Source of the DNA: Bactrocera neohumeralis
Lineage: Eukaryota; Arthropoda; Insecta; Diptera; Tephritidae
DNA: 64,000 bases
Reading direction: 5' to 3'
NCBI RefSeq assembly: GCF_024586455.1
Contig: NC_065921.1
Coordinates: 66,651,528-66,715,527, forward strand
Made by a program: the position numbers and the translations under genes. Shown here one piece after another: positions 52,215 through 62,954 of this stretch (the first letter of the stretch is position 1; each line of letters starts with the position of its first letter). The notes beneath the pieces are model-generated. The model searched no databases. It worked only from the letters and a program-made list of their open reading frames with translations, and was not told the origin of the DNA.

Positions 52215-54060
52215 TGAAACGGGACAGCGTTCACAGTTCCTATTTTAAAGGAATTGGACAGAAAGGGGCGAAAAACTTCAAAATTATATGAAATCTACAG
52301 GTTTGGTGCTTAGTAGGGGCTCACATGAGAGCATAATGGGTGAGGATGGAGAAAAATGTTACCTTCTTGATTCAGGTCCTCTCTCTCCCTATTAAAAATT
52401 CTTCTGTATTAAATTATATGAATGTTAGTGTACAACTGTATTAAACTGCATCCATATTTATATACATATGTATGTACGTACATATGTACATATGTATGTA
52501 CTATATATGTATACTATGTATCTGTTTCAACAGGCATGAGTTACGAAAAGGCACATTCATTGATGCGTTCGCACGCTTCCTCGTCCATTCATTTTCGACT
52601 TAAAGTCGCGAAACTAAAGATGACTAACGAGTAAATTAACAGCTAGAAATTGGCACAAGTCGTGCCAAAGAAAAACAGCTGACGAAATTTCCAAACATAA
52701 ACACGAGGCAAATAACTGCACGACGACAGGGCAGCCAAATGACTCCCATACACCAAAGAGTGGGATTGGAGGGCAGACGAAGAGCCGAACAAAGCGCAAA
52801 CAAAGAGAAATTTAATAAACACAAAATTGTTAAATACAAAAATAAAAAGAATTGCAAAAAGTAGGAAAATATAATATTGTATGTATGTATATGCTTACAT
52901 AGGCAACAGGAACAACACCGAAAGCAAACGCAAAAAGCACAAGCTGAAAAAGGCAGAGCACAGAGGGGAAATTTTAATGAAAAATGGAAGTTGAAGCAAA
53001 AAAAAAACATGACAAACACACGCACATTTTATTGAAATTTGATACGTTGTTGAATTTAGCCCCGCCGGCAGCCGTCAGCAACAACAACAGCAACAATAAG
53101 GGCAGCATAGCCAGCGACGACTGACAGCAAGTAGAAAAATAAAGAAAACTACAACAACAACCAACAGCATCAACATACGCTTAACAACGCCGCAACAACC
53201 ACCATAAAACCGAAAGCTGCAAACGAGCGAATGAATGCATACAAATGAAACGAACCAAAACGCCGCGCAGTCGAGCGTTACCGAAGCGCACAGAGGCGCT
53301 AATGTGGGGAAGACAGGAAAGTATGCAAAAGTACCAACAACAACAAGCAAATAAAGACGGCAGCGAACTACATAAATGTCACTACAGAAATGAGGGGAAC
53401 ACAAGGGAGCTTACACCACCACCTCAGCACAGTGTTGTTAAGGCTTGACAAGAGAAGTAGTGCGCAGCAGCAAGAGCCGACATGAGACGCTTCAAATAGC
53501 TCAACACTGGCTACTGATTTGTTGTTGCTTTAGCGCGCTTTTAGTTGACAATGAAGACCACGACCGACGGCGTTGACGGTGGCTCACAATGGCGAATCAT
53601 CGGCGTCGCAGGGAACTCTGTTGTTTACTATGCATTTACTTGTTTGTTTGCTCGCACCCTTATCTGCTGGACATGCCATGCCATCGCCTGCTGGCTGACT
53701 CACCGCTGAGGTGTGCGCGCCTATGACGTAGATTCAACATTTCACTGGCTGCTGGCTGGCACTAGCAAAACTGTTTGTATGTATTGCAGTCTGCCGTTTG
53801 TGTAGATTATATTGCCGGCTAATTTTGATGCGTTAATGGCTTCGTCAGTCGGTTTCGTTAATTTCTCTCGACACTTTGCGAAGTATGTACATACGTCCTC
53901 GTTATTTAGTTAAGGAGATCTGGCTTACCATTAAGAGTTTGTTAAATGCATAATAAGGCGTTTTCAAGTTGATTGGGTGAACTTTTTGATGTACATATGT
54001 ACATAAGTATGTATGTATATAAATTTAACTAGGATTTATAGATATTTTGGTATAACCGAT
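52215..54060. other. Noncoding stretch, largely free of recognisable transposons
   Basis: Contains a microsatellite block (52455-52520), then from about 52600 to 53900 more balanced sequence with ACAACA/CAGCAACAA tracts at 53080-53200. Frames of up to 129 codons on the minus strand are Cys/Phe-rich mirror images of CAA tracts and not credible proteins. A candidate regulatory or untranslated region. Confidence 0.4.
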
Positions 54061-54069
54061 TAGACGATT

Positions 54070-54900
54070 AGACGAATATAGGTTAGGTTAAGTTAAAATG
54101 GCTGATCCGTCAACCTTGCGGAGGGCATTATGTATGCCAAAAGAAAAATATCATATAATTGGATATCTGTTATCGGCAAAAACGCTCTGAACCTATTATC
54201 CGCTATTTCCCTAAAATGTCTAAAAGTATGACATTCGAGGTGTTTTATCTTGATCTGGCAAAAGCGGAACATTCGAGGAAGAAATGTTGAGATTATTCTC
54301 GCTCACCTTCTTCCAAATAGCTGTTGCACCTGGCATCCGATAGGATATTCAATCTAACTGAATGAATCTCGTTGGGACAGTGTTCAGTTAGAATTCTTGC
54401 AACCACTGAGAGATGGACCTTGCTGAGATCGAAAAATACTCTAGATCTGCTGCGCTTTATCCTGTTCCAGAAGGACCTTGTCGACCAGCGCTTACTGATT
54501 TGGTCTGAAGCCCTACGGTTCAGTAGTGAGCCACAGGAAGCCAAAGGAGCTCCGACCCGCTCCTAGTCCGCTGTTATTTAGACTGAAGTGCCTGTCGCAG
54601 CAAGCTCATTAGTCTTACAGTTTGCTGCATATCTTCGCAGCCAATCTCATCATAAAATAACTCGATGATAGAGATAAGGTGTCTACACATCTTTTCAATA
54701 GTTTTGAGCACACTGTCAGCGAACTCAAGGCTAATATCGCTGCCTTATTATCGGATCGGAACATCGTGAAGTCCGTGATGTCACCGCGGAAACGGCCGCA
54801 GCTATCTTTTTCCACCAAGTTCTTGGTAATTTTGTTAAACGTTTGCACAGCTTTGGTGCACGACCTTTTATTGAGATAGACTTCTCCATCAAGTGACATT
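54070..54900 (-). mobile_element. RNase H-type non-LTR retrotransposon, 3' coding remnant
   Basis: Minus strand: LNKRSCTKAVQTFNKITKNL-region, FRSDNKAAILALSSLTVCSK (RNase H Asp box), then, in another frame, FFDLSKVHLSVVARILTEHCP and SVRLNILSDARCNSYLEEGE, the conserved LINE C-terminal region with a decayed zinc motif. Stops break it throughout. Confidence 0.72.
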
Positions 54901-54982
54901 TGTGTTTAACTGACTTTTAGGAACGTCATGTTCATGTAATAGCCATGTAAAATTGGCTTAATTTTGTCTGAAGTCAGTCGAT

Positions 54983-55213
54983 TTATTGCCCCGTCTTCTC
55001 TTTACCTAGTGGGACTGACCTAGATGTACCCCGGATAGTGGTTAAACCGTCCCCTTTAGTAGTATTGGCAGGTGACGGTTTCGTCACTGGAAATCCTGCG
55101 CTCCCAGGGATAGATCTAGACGTCAGTTTCGACCTCCCTTCACTACCCGACTCCATCTTTTCCTCATTTGTTATGTGATGTTTGAAAAATATTAATTCAC
55201 GTTCAGTTTTCAC
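54983..55213 (-). other. Unassigned frame next to the LINE remnant
   Basis: 76 codons on the minus strand: Ser/Thr/Gly/Pro-rich with MESGSEGRSKLTSRSIPGS. No domain is seen. Its position, upstream of and in the same direction as the LINE remnant, makes an ORF1 N-terminal piece of that element plausible, with the intervening ORFs deleted. This is inference from position and composition only. Confidence 0.3.
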
Positions 55214-55219
55214 ATTGCA

Positions 55220-56228
55220 GTACTTTAATGTTTAATTTTAAATATTTTTAATTCTATTATTTACAATGTTTTTATTTGCATCATTTGGGTTTAAACTGTA
55301 ACCTGAGAGCAATGATCAGTGCTTCTGTAACCTCAAAAGACATGCGCATTGTGGGTATCAATTTTTTAATTTTTTTTTTATTTTTTACAATTTACCACAA
55401 ATAGGTACGCATGTATTTGTTGTACTATTGTCTTTTTGAACTTACAGAATTTGAAGGCTATGAGTTTGCATGCGTATGTGATTTATGATTATGAGTTGCG
55501 GTTAACTTAAAATGATGAACGACATGTTTTAAAATTTGCAATAATATACCATAAAATGTTATTACAATTAATTGAATATATTAATAATAAAATTGTTTAT
55601 TTTTTCGATATCAAGTTGAAAGACGAACCATTCGCAATAATAACAACATCACATATTCATTATATAAAATATTTTTTAATTAGGATAATTTTAATTATTA
55701 CTAGACTTTGCACAAGTTGATATGCATGCCTTACAATTCGTTCACGATTGTGAATATTTATCTTTGTATATACATATGTACATACATATACACATAAACA
55801 ACCAGTACGCATCCATAATAGCATGCCACCTCCAAAAACCCACTACACATCGCAAACCGCACTCCAGACCACACGTTGTTGCTGTTGCCACCGATCTGGT
55901 CGCCATCATTATATTATAATGGGTATAAGCAAATGGTGCAGCGAGTGTGTCCACAGGATCAAATTACCAAATGCAAAAGAAAAAAATGAAAAACGCGCGG
56001 AAAAAAATTTAAAGGAAGACAGTGCAAATAATAAGAGAGGAGAAAATATACGTACATATGTATATACATAACATACTTATGTACATATGTACGTACATGT
56101 AGGTACATAGTACTCGTAGGTATATTTAAAGTAGGAAAGGAAAATACCTTGATGAATATTTTTTTTATTTTAATTTATTATTGTATATTATTATTTATTG
56201 TATTGTTTATATACATACATATATATAT
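55220..56228. other. AT-rich noncoding stretch
   Basis: Microsatellites at 55765-55800 and 56050-56105. No gene recognised. Confidence 0.4.
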
Positions 56229-56231
56229 GTA

Positions 56232-56640
56232 TGGGGTATTCCATACCAAATCGACCACTTTTGAACCCGACCCCTTTAGATTTTGCTGAAACTTATCCAT
56301 CCTTTTCTACCCTTTGAAAAACATTTTTGAGAATTTCTTCAAAATTTTTTATCCAACTTCAAAAAAGTTATGAATTTTTCAAAAAAAGGCTTTTTATTTT
56401 CAAATAGCCATAACTTTTGTAGAAATTGACTTTTGGGGACCTTTTTTTTAAATTTTTGTTTTTGAATGAACTTTTCGAAAAAATTCACGAAAAAAATGTA
56501 ACACGATCAATTATATAAAATAATCGTTTTTTTTTAAGTAAAATCGTTATTTTTTGGAAGTTCGCCATTTTTTGAAAGTTCGCCATTTTTGTTTTTTTTT
56601 TCCTCAAAAAAAAAAAAAAAACTACAATTAATTTGACTAC
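56232..56640. repeat. Probable dispersed repeat, unknown type
   Basis: Starts GGGGTATTCCATACCAAATC (contains the palindrome GGTATTCCATACC) and continues with homopolymer-rich CATAACTTTTGTAGAAATTG-type blocks and a duplicated TTTTTGGAAGTTCGCCATTT / TTTTGAAAGTTCGCCATTTT at about 56551-56590. The style is that of the other noncoding repeats here. No second copy was found in the window. Confidence 0.4.
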
Positions 56641-56725
56641 TATCCCTGCTAATCCTGGAGTGGGCTGATTTTTTTATATTTTTTTATTTATTAAAAAAAA
56701 ATTGTCAAATTTTCAAAAATCTAAA

Positions 56726-57291
56726 TCAAGATCTACCACCGTGTTTTACTGTTTTCACAATGTACCTGAAGTTCAGCGCCATGTTGGGAGGACGTCTTAC
56801 ATACGATTTTCCGTCGGACTGGAATAAATTGAACTTAGATTCGTTACACCAGAGAACTCTATTCCTGTATTGGGGATTTTTCTTCAGCATTTCCTTTGCA
56901 ATTCCTAAGCGCTTCTTAATATTTTTTTTGATACAAGCGGTTTTTTTTGCGCAATGCACCCACGCAATCCCGACTCCTGTAAACGCCTTCTTATCGTCCG
57001 AGCTGAGATTTCTACATTAACTTCTTGTCCAACTTCAGCCTTTATATCACGCGAAGTCATGAAAGGGTTGCATTTGCTTGTCCTATAAATTATCCGATCT
57101 TCTGCTGGAGTGATTTTCGAGGTCTGGTCTTTCTGATAGGGGTTTAAAATTTCTTTGTTTTTTTACAAATAAATAGCTCCAAATACCATTTTTTTAGAGC
57201 AAGCAAACCTTTGTGCGATAGCTAACATTGACAATTTCTCCTTTTGATAGCACCTTACAATCAACTCTCTCATTTTGGGAGTACATGACAT
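56726..57291 (-). pseudogene. Tc1-like transposase, 5' part, decayed
   Basis: Minus strand from the ATG at 57291: MSCTPKMRELIVRCYQKEKL (helix-turn-helix), LNPYQKDQTSKITPAEDRII, NPFMTSRDIKAEVGQEVNVE and, in another frame, IKKRLGIAKEMLKKNPQY then VLWCNESKFNLFQSDGKSYV. The last corresponds to WSDES, so the first catalytic Asp is changed to Asn. It ends HGGRS before the second catalytic Asp. Confidence 0.82.
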
Positions 57292-57624
57292 TTTTTTTGC
57301 ATATTCTAATAATTAAAACGTTTTTAATTGAACGTTGTTTAACTGAAGTATACTCACTTTATCGCTAAGTTCTAAAAAATCCGAGAATGAAAAGATAGAA
57401 CTGCGCGTTTCTAATTACGTGGCCAGCCAAGAAACACAAACCGGGAAATAATTTTAATTTTTTCAATAACCAATCAGCAAATAGTCACGTGTTTATTTAA
57501 CAATAACGTTCATAGTCTACACTACGAATAACGGGACTTATAATTTACACTGCGCGTCTTAAAAAAATTATACAGTGATTTGATTTTTTCTAGTGTATCG
57601 TTTCTAATTATAAGGCCACCACTG
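56726..57624 (-). mobile_element. Tc1-like transposon, 5' half with IR/DR-type end
   Basis: The right end, TTTCTAATTATAAGGCCACCACTG at 57601-57624, is followed by TA (element start on the minus strand: CAGTGGTGGCC). A second related copy, CGTTTCTAATTACGTGGCC, lies at 57406-57424, 193 bp inside in the same orientation. That is the double-repeat (IR/DR) arrangement of some Tc1-like elements. No left end was found; the copy is truncated near 56700. Confidence 0.8.
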
Positions 57625-57626
57625 TA

Positions 57627-58470
57627 TTTATTTACTGGCGTAGACACCACTTACGTGATTATAGCCGAGTTAACAACAGCGCGCCAGTCGTTTTTTCTTT
57701 TCGCTACGTGGCGCCAATTGGTAATTTCATGCGAAGCCGAATCCTTCTCCACCTGGTCTTTTCAACGGAGTGTAGAGGTCTTCCTCTTCCTCTACTTCCC
57801 CCGGCGGGTATTGCGTCGAATACTTTCTGAGCTGGAGTGTTTTCGTCCATCCGGACAACATGACCTAGCCAGCGTAGCCGCTGTCTCTTAATTCGCTGAA
57901 TTATGTCAATGTCGTTGTATACCTCATACAGCTCATCGTTCCATCGAGTGCGATATTCGCCGTTGCTGATGTGCAAAGGACCATAAATCTTCCGCAGAAC
58001 TTTTCTCACAATTAGGCCTCGAAAACTCGTAACGTCGACTCCTCAGATGTTGTCATCGTCCATGCCTCTGCACCATATAGCAGGACGGGGTCGATTAAGT
58101 TCTGCAGCTCAAATTATTTTCTCCAACAGCAGATTGAAGAAGTCACATGATAGGGAGTCGCTTTGTCTGAAACCTCGTTTGATATCGAACGGCTCGGAGA
58201 GATTCTTGGATCCTGACAGATTTTTTTGGTATTGATCAACGTCCGATGGCCGCTCCCCACCACCATCAAGTTTTTTGTTTTGAACAATGCTCGGAACCTT
58301 AATAATAGTCTGTATGCATTTAGTGACAAGTTTCATTTACTTATCCCGCTCCAATGTTGGTTTCTGATCCCGCCGTGTGTTCGTTTTCTTCCAGTATTTT
58401 CTAGTTCTCGGGCTCTTTGGGTTGTCATTTCTCTTTTGATTCAGCTATTTGGTACACTTAGTTGGGCCTA
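57627..58470 (-). mobile_element. RTE-like LINE, 3' part with RT end
   Basis: Minus strand: RT core FDIKRGFRQSDSLSCDFFNL (the GLRQGDSLSP..F.L box), LLEKII, then a jump to the C-terminal region LRKIYGPLHISNGEYRTRWN, YNDIDIIQRIKRQRLRWLGH, VVRMDENTPAQKVFDAIPAG and GRGRP. The YADD segment between them is deleted. The LINE 3' end (complement of TTATTTACTGGCGTAGACAC) directly abuts the TA of the Tc1-like end at 57625. Confidence 0.82.
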
Positions 58471-58474
58471 TACC

Positions 58475-58898
58475 AAGTGTTAAAAAAATGCTTTATCGGG
58501 ACGAGTCAAGCTAGAACGCGTTTCATATTCAAAATATCCACCAAAATTATTCGAACGGACTTTTCTCTTCCTTCGTTTTTTTTTTTTAATATTTTCTCCA
58601 GTTGAAAAGGTCGAAGTTCGTAGGCTTGTGATTTTAACAAAACCTTATGACAACGACTCCGCACACGAAATTTGATCAGGAATACAAAATTTGAGACAAA
58701 TTCTTTCTTCAATATTTTTATCCATTGTAAAAATCGCAACGACTACTGAGGTGTACCCACTTAAGCAACTGCTGCAAATAAACTGGTTGACAGATCGCGC
58801 CCTTATTTGGCATAGTAATTAAGGATACCTACCAACCAAACAAAATACATATTTTTGAAATATCATTTACCCGGGAAATTTAATTAAAATTTCCGGGT
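58475..58898 (-). mobile_element. mariner relic, 5' part
   Basis: The right end, complement of CCGGAAATTTTAATTAAATT, forms a near-palindrome with the adjacent CCCGGGAAATTT (58870-58897). The minus strand from about 58723 encodes MDKNIEERICLKFCIPDQIS with CAESL, then after a frame change LVDILNMKRVLA and LVPIKHFF. This is the mariner DNA-binding half; the catalytic half is gone. Confidence 0.75.
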
Positions 58899-58899
58899 G

Positions 58900-60385
58900 C
58901 TTTTTTGTCACAATAAAAATAAAATTCGTTCAATGTTTTAGGCTTAAGAATATACACTAAATTTTTTCCGCTTTCTTTCATTTTCTTTTATTTTGTTTTG
59001 AATTGTCTTACTCTAACTTTATTTATTTGAATCTGTATTGTTATTTATTTATCCATTTCAATTATTTCTGATTTATTTTATTTATTGCTATTTTATAATT
59101 TTCTTAATTTACCGCTTTTTCCAATCATTTCGTGGCTTTACCCTTACCTTTCAAATTTCATTGTCACTACTACATGTATGGTATGTATAAGTCACCATTG
59201 CTATTTTTATGAACTAATTTTGCTTTCGTTGTTTAGCAAGCTCGCCAATCATATGTATGTACTTTGTTGTTCTCCGCTTCTGCTAATGTCATTAGATCCC
59301 TACCTTTCAACTTACACTTCCTATTTACCGGCTTTTTTACGATTTGTTTCATTTATTGCAGGCGCTATTGAAACACTTTCTAGCTTCGTTCCACTACTCC
59401 ACCCACTTTTCAACGCCTTATGGCAATCCACACCACGATTCACGTGTCTCCAATGTTGATTTTTTATGAATTTTTGCGTTTTCCCCTTTTTATCATACTC
59501 CTCTATTCGCTGCATTTCAAATCGCATTAAACACCATTGCTGTTAGCTAAATAAATAAGTATGGGCCGTATAAATTTGGGGAGGTGCAGGGAACATTGAT
59601 CGCTCGCTCACTTTTTCTATTTCTATTTAATAAGCAGAGCGCTTTTGAGGGAGAGTGCCGTAAAAATGTATGGTTGCAAACAAAAATAAACAAAAACGAA
59701 GCGAAAGAAATGCACAAAGGCATTCAAAAGTATCATATTACATCCGTTATTTTCAAAAGGTTCTTCTTTTATAATTATTTTTGTTGGCGCCTTGGCTTAT
59801 GCTTTCTCTACACTTTCGTCTCAATTTAGTATGTACTGGTGTTGTTGTTGCTTTTTGGAGCATATGTACACACATACATATTTACATGCGTATTTATTTT
59901 AGTATGTATTTGTGCCACTTGAACGCTTGGTTTATATTTATAAAGACAACAAGTTGATGGAATCTTGAAACGTTTTGGAATATTGTAGCAGAGAAGTTGG
60001 TGCCTGTAAGAGGAGAAATGTTCGAAGTAAAAGGAGCAGTGATAATAAAGGAAGATAACACAGGTCCACAAAAAAAAATCGATGAAAGGTTCCTTTAACC
60101 AAACATGGTGTATTACATGTATTTTGGGCCCCTGAAACCGAATCTGAAGTCCGTTTTGCTCCATCACGTCAGGATTTTTTTCTAACCTCAAAATACATGT
60201 CTGAGTGACAGAAAAAAATTTAAAAATATTAACGGATTTACATAGCTTAATTTTAGGATAGAGGGGTTTTGAGGGGTCCTTGCTTACGGAATTAAAGACA
60301 AATTTTAAAAATAATATAATTTAATTATTAATAATAATATAATAATTATAATTTAAGAAGTTATATCCTCAAAAAAGCCCTACTG
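58900..60385. other. Noncoding stretch
   Basis: AT-rich. A 124-codon + frame at 59085-59459 and its minus shadow show no domain. No repeat was recognised except a small microsatellite near 59860-59880. Confidence 0.4.
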
Positions 60386-60900
60386 GGTAATCGGAAATTG
60401 GAAATAAAACGCAGAATATTTAATTATTCATCGATACACATATATTTTATAGTCTTCAAAGTAATTCCCAATAGATGTAATACACTTATGCCAACGATTT
60501 TTCCAGTCCTCGAAACACTCTCCATAAGCACATTTTGTGATCGTCTTCAGCTCCTTAAGCGAATTTTGTTTTATTTCTTCGATTGACTGAAAATGGGTTC
60601 CACAGAGCGGCAACTTCAGTTTGGGGAACAAGAAACAATCACACGGAGCCAGATCTGGTGAATACGGTGGTCGAAGGTCATGCAGAACGAGGCATGTCTT
60701 TAACGATCTCTCGACCTCCTTTGAAGGCTTTGTACCGCTTGTAAGCTTGTGGTTTTAATAAAACTGAATCACCGTAAGTCCTTTCCAACATTCGCAACGA
60801 TTCTGCAAAACGAAATTTGGTTAGAAATACTTAATTTTAGACATATTTTTTGTTCGATATTGTTATCCACTGCAATAGTATAAGATACACTCTCATTTTT
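60386..60900 (-). mobile_element. mariner relic, internally deleted
   Basis: The minus strand from about 60875 encodes NNIEQKICLKLSISNQISF, then (frame change) ESLRMLERTYGDSVLLKPQA with KRYKAFKGGREIVKDMPRS. It then jumps directly to PPYSPDLAPCDCFLFPKLKL, and CFEDWKNRWHKCITSIGNYF at the C-terminus (near 60470). The first and second catalytic Asp regions are deleted, as in the relic at 32800, but the breakpoints differ. Left end GGGTAATCGGAAATTGG near 60385. Confidence 0.8.
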
Positions 60901-61079
60901 AGACAAAAAGCCAATCCGGGGTCAACACCTTTTTCTAGAAACTCAAGCTAAGTATATGAATTTAATAAAAAACGGGATCTTAATTAAACATATGTACATA
61001 CATACATAGGAGGAGAGAGAGGATGTACATGGCGGCAGGTAGTGTTGCGCCACGCCAAGCTGCTTAGGAGGATTAACCT

Positions 61080-61420
61080 CTCCCCAAACATTAAAATGCC
61101 CCATCCTCCGTGAGTATTCTTCGGATCCTCGTCGCAGTCTACACAGGGCACTGCAAGCTCATTAAGCACCTGTCCAACATGCGCGCATGTTTCTCCTGTG
61201 CTAATTGCCGGTTCTGCGACCTGGAACAGGAAACACCAGCACACCTTATCCTTCCAAGATTGCACAGCAATCTGTGGAAAAAGGCTTTCAGAGCCCTGGA
61301 TTCCATCTTTATCAGCGGATCAACATCACCTCACTAGCGCCCGGCAAACTACTGGAATTTTTCAGACTGCTAGGGCTTTGGGAGGTCATGTTACATTCGC
61401 TGAATAGACCCTAGGTCGCG
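61080..61420 (+). mobile_element. RNase H-type LINE, C-terminal zinc-motif fragment
   Basis: The + strand encodes LRILVAVYTGHCKLIKHLSN and CANCRFCDLEQETPAHLIL, a relative of 4950-5086 (TSHCKLKKHLYN..CRFCDLKSETSEHLL). The last zinc ligand is lost. Frameshifts follow. The family is the same as the 4405-5339 copy or a close one. Confidence 0.75.
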
Positions 61421-61424
61421 GTGC

Positions 61425-62660
61425 AGATGTACATATGTGTTGAGGTTAAGATAAATTTTAATTTTCCCCAAGCATCAAAATGCCCCATATACAATGCGCA
61501 AAATTTACTAGTTTCAAAACCGATTACAGGATATTGATAGGTTTCCCCTCTCCACCAGGCATTCAGGTTTCTAAGAATGCGTGACTGCTGTCAGTTAAAT
61601 ATTTAGATTAACTGTTATCATTTTACATAATAGTTTTGCATTTTTTGTTTTGAAATTTAAAACTACACTTGCAATTTTCTCTGCGATTCTTCATAAATAA
61701 ATATTTTTTCTCTATTTTATTGTTGTTGTTCCTCAAATTTCCTTTGTTCTTCTTTAATCATTTAAAATACCCACTCACTCACGCCTATTTACACTTCTCA
61801 CTTGCTGTGATTGTTGGTACTCGCCGCGCCATTGGTGGCATTCAAACGAAATGAAGCAGAAAGAACAATAAACAATTAAAATTCGCAAGCTACAAAATAA
61901 ATGAAACAAAGAAAAATAAAACTCGATAAAGCAAAGCAAAAATAAACAGAATTGGTCGGCAATTTGTGGCATGGACGCTCTCCTCACGAACGCCAGCGCG
62001 AAGTTGTGAGCACGCTGTGTGGCGTCAATGGTGTGGGGGGAAATAAGTAAAGCAATGACGACTGCAATGACGCGTACGCCGAGTGTCAAGTGGTGGAGAC
62101 GCAACGCGTTTTAATTTACATATGAGTACATACATATGTACATACATGTGTATATACATATGTATGTATGTAAGCTTGTATGCAAGCAAGCAAATTTGCC
62201 TTCGCAAATTTATGGGGGACAAGTGTGGGTGGTCCTGTTGAAATATTAAATTATGTGTATTATTTAGTAGCAAAATTTTTCGAAAATAAATTATTTTTGT
62301 TTAATTCAAAAAATATATTTTTTGGTTAAAATGTATTTGTGACAGAATATACTATAGTACTATCGTGTCATTAGATACTTATGTATCTACATAGTATATT
62401 TACATGTTTTGTGCTAGGTGTGTGAGATCGGGTCTTTATCTTGTAGGCTAAAGATTTGGGTAACTTAAGAGATAATAGATCGCGAATACAGCATCGATCT
62501 TGCTAGTATAAAATTTATACTACAATTTCGCGATATCGAGGTAATTTTTATGTTATTCTTTTGGAAGAGCAAAGTGGTTTGAAATCAATTCCGCCGAGGT
62601 GAAAATAAATATACATACATATGTACATATATTATACACGAATACAGAGAGATCACGACA
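61425..62660. other. Noncoding stretch
   Basis: Contains a microsatellite at 62120-62175 and less AT-rich sequence at 61960-62110. No gene recognised. Confidence 0.4.
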
Positions 62661-62664
62661 ACGA

Positions 62665-62950
62665 CATTTTTATACTCTGAATATGATATACAAATTTGAC
62701 AAAGAAATTTGAAATATTCTGCAGTAAACGTGGGAGACATCCGTCTATCTGTAGTGTACGGGAGCTAGTACCTCAGTTTATGAGATATCGATCTGACAAT
62801 TTTCACACGTACTTTTCGCGCGAAGAAGCAGCTCACTCGTCGGAATCAACAATATCGGACGACTATAGCAAATGCATACATACATACATACATATGTACA
62901 TACTGTCATACAAACTGACCGTTGAAACTAAATTGCTTGCCTAGAGTACA
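62665..62950 (+). repeat. TATACCCTG-headed dispersed repeat, decayed copy
   Basis: Follows the order head (TTTATACTCTGAATATGATATACAAATTTGACAAAG-like), CATCCGTCTATCTGT tract, CCTCAGTTTATGAGATATCG, GAAGAAGCAGCTCACTCGTC, TATCGGACGACTATAGC, all matched in 35207-35475. Confidence 0.65.
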
Positions 62951-62954
62951 CCTG

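Noticed and set aside
53075..53404. 109-codon minus-strand frame rich in Cys, Val and Phe
   Set aside because: Mirror image of CAA/CAG repeats; the apparent hydrophobic segments are a composition artefact.
58109..58336. Possible host gene fragment with FDIKRGFRQ
   Set aside because: This is the conserved box of a LINE reverse transcriptase and joins the adjacent LINE C-terminus.
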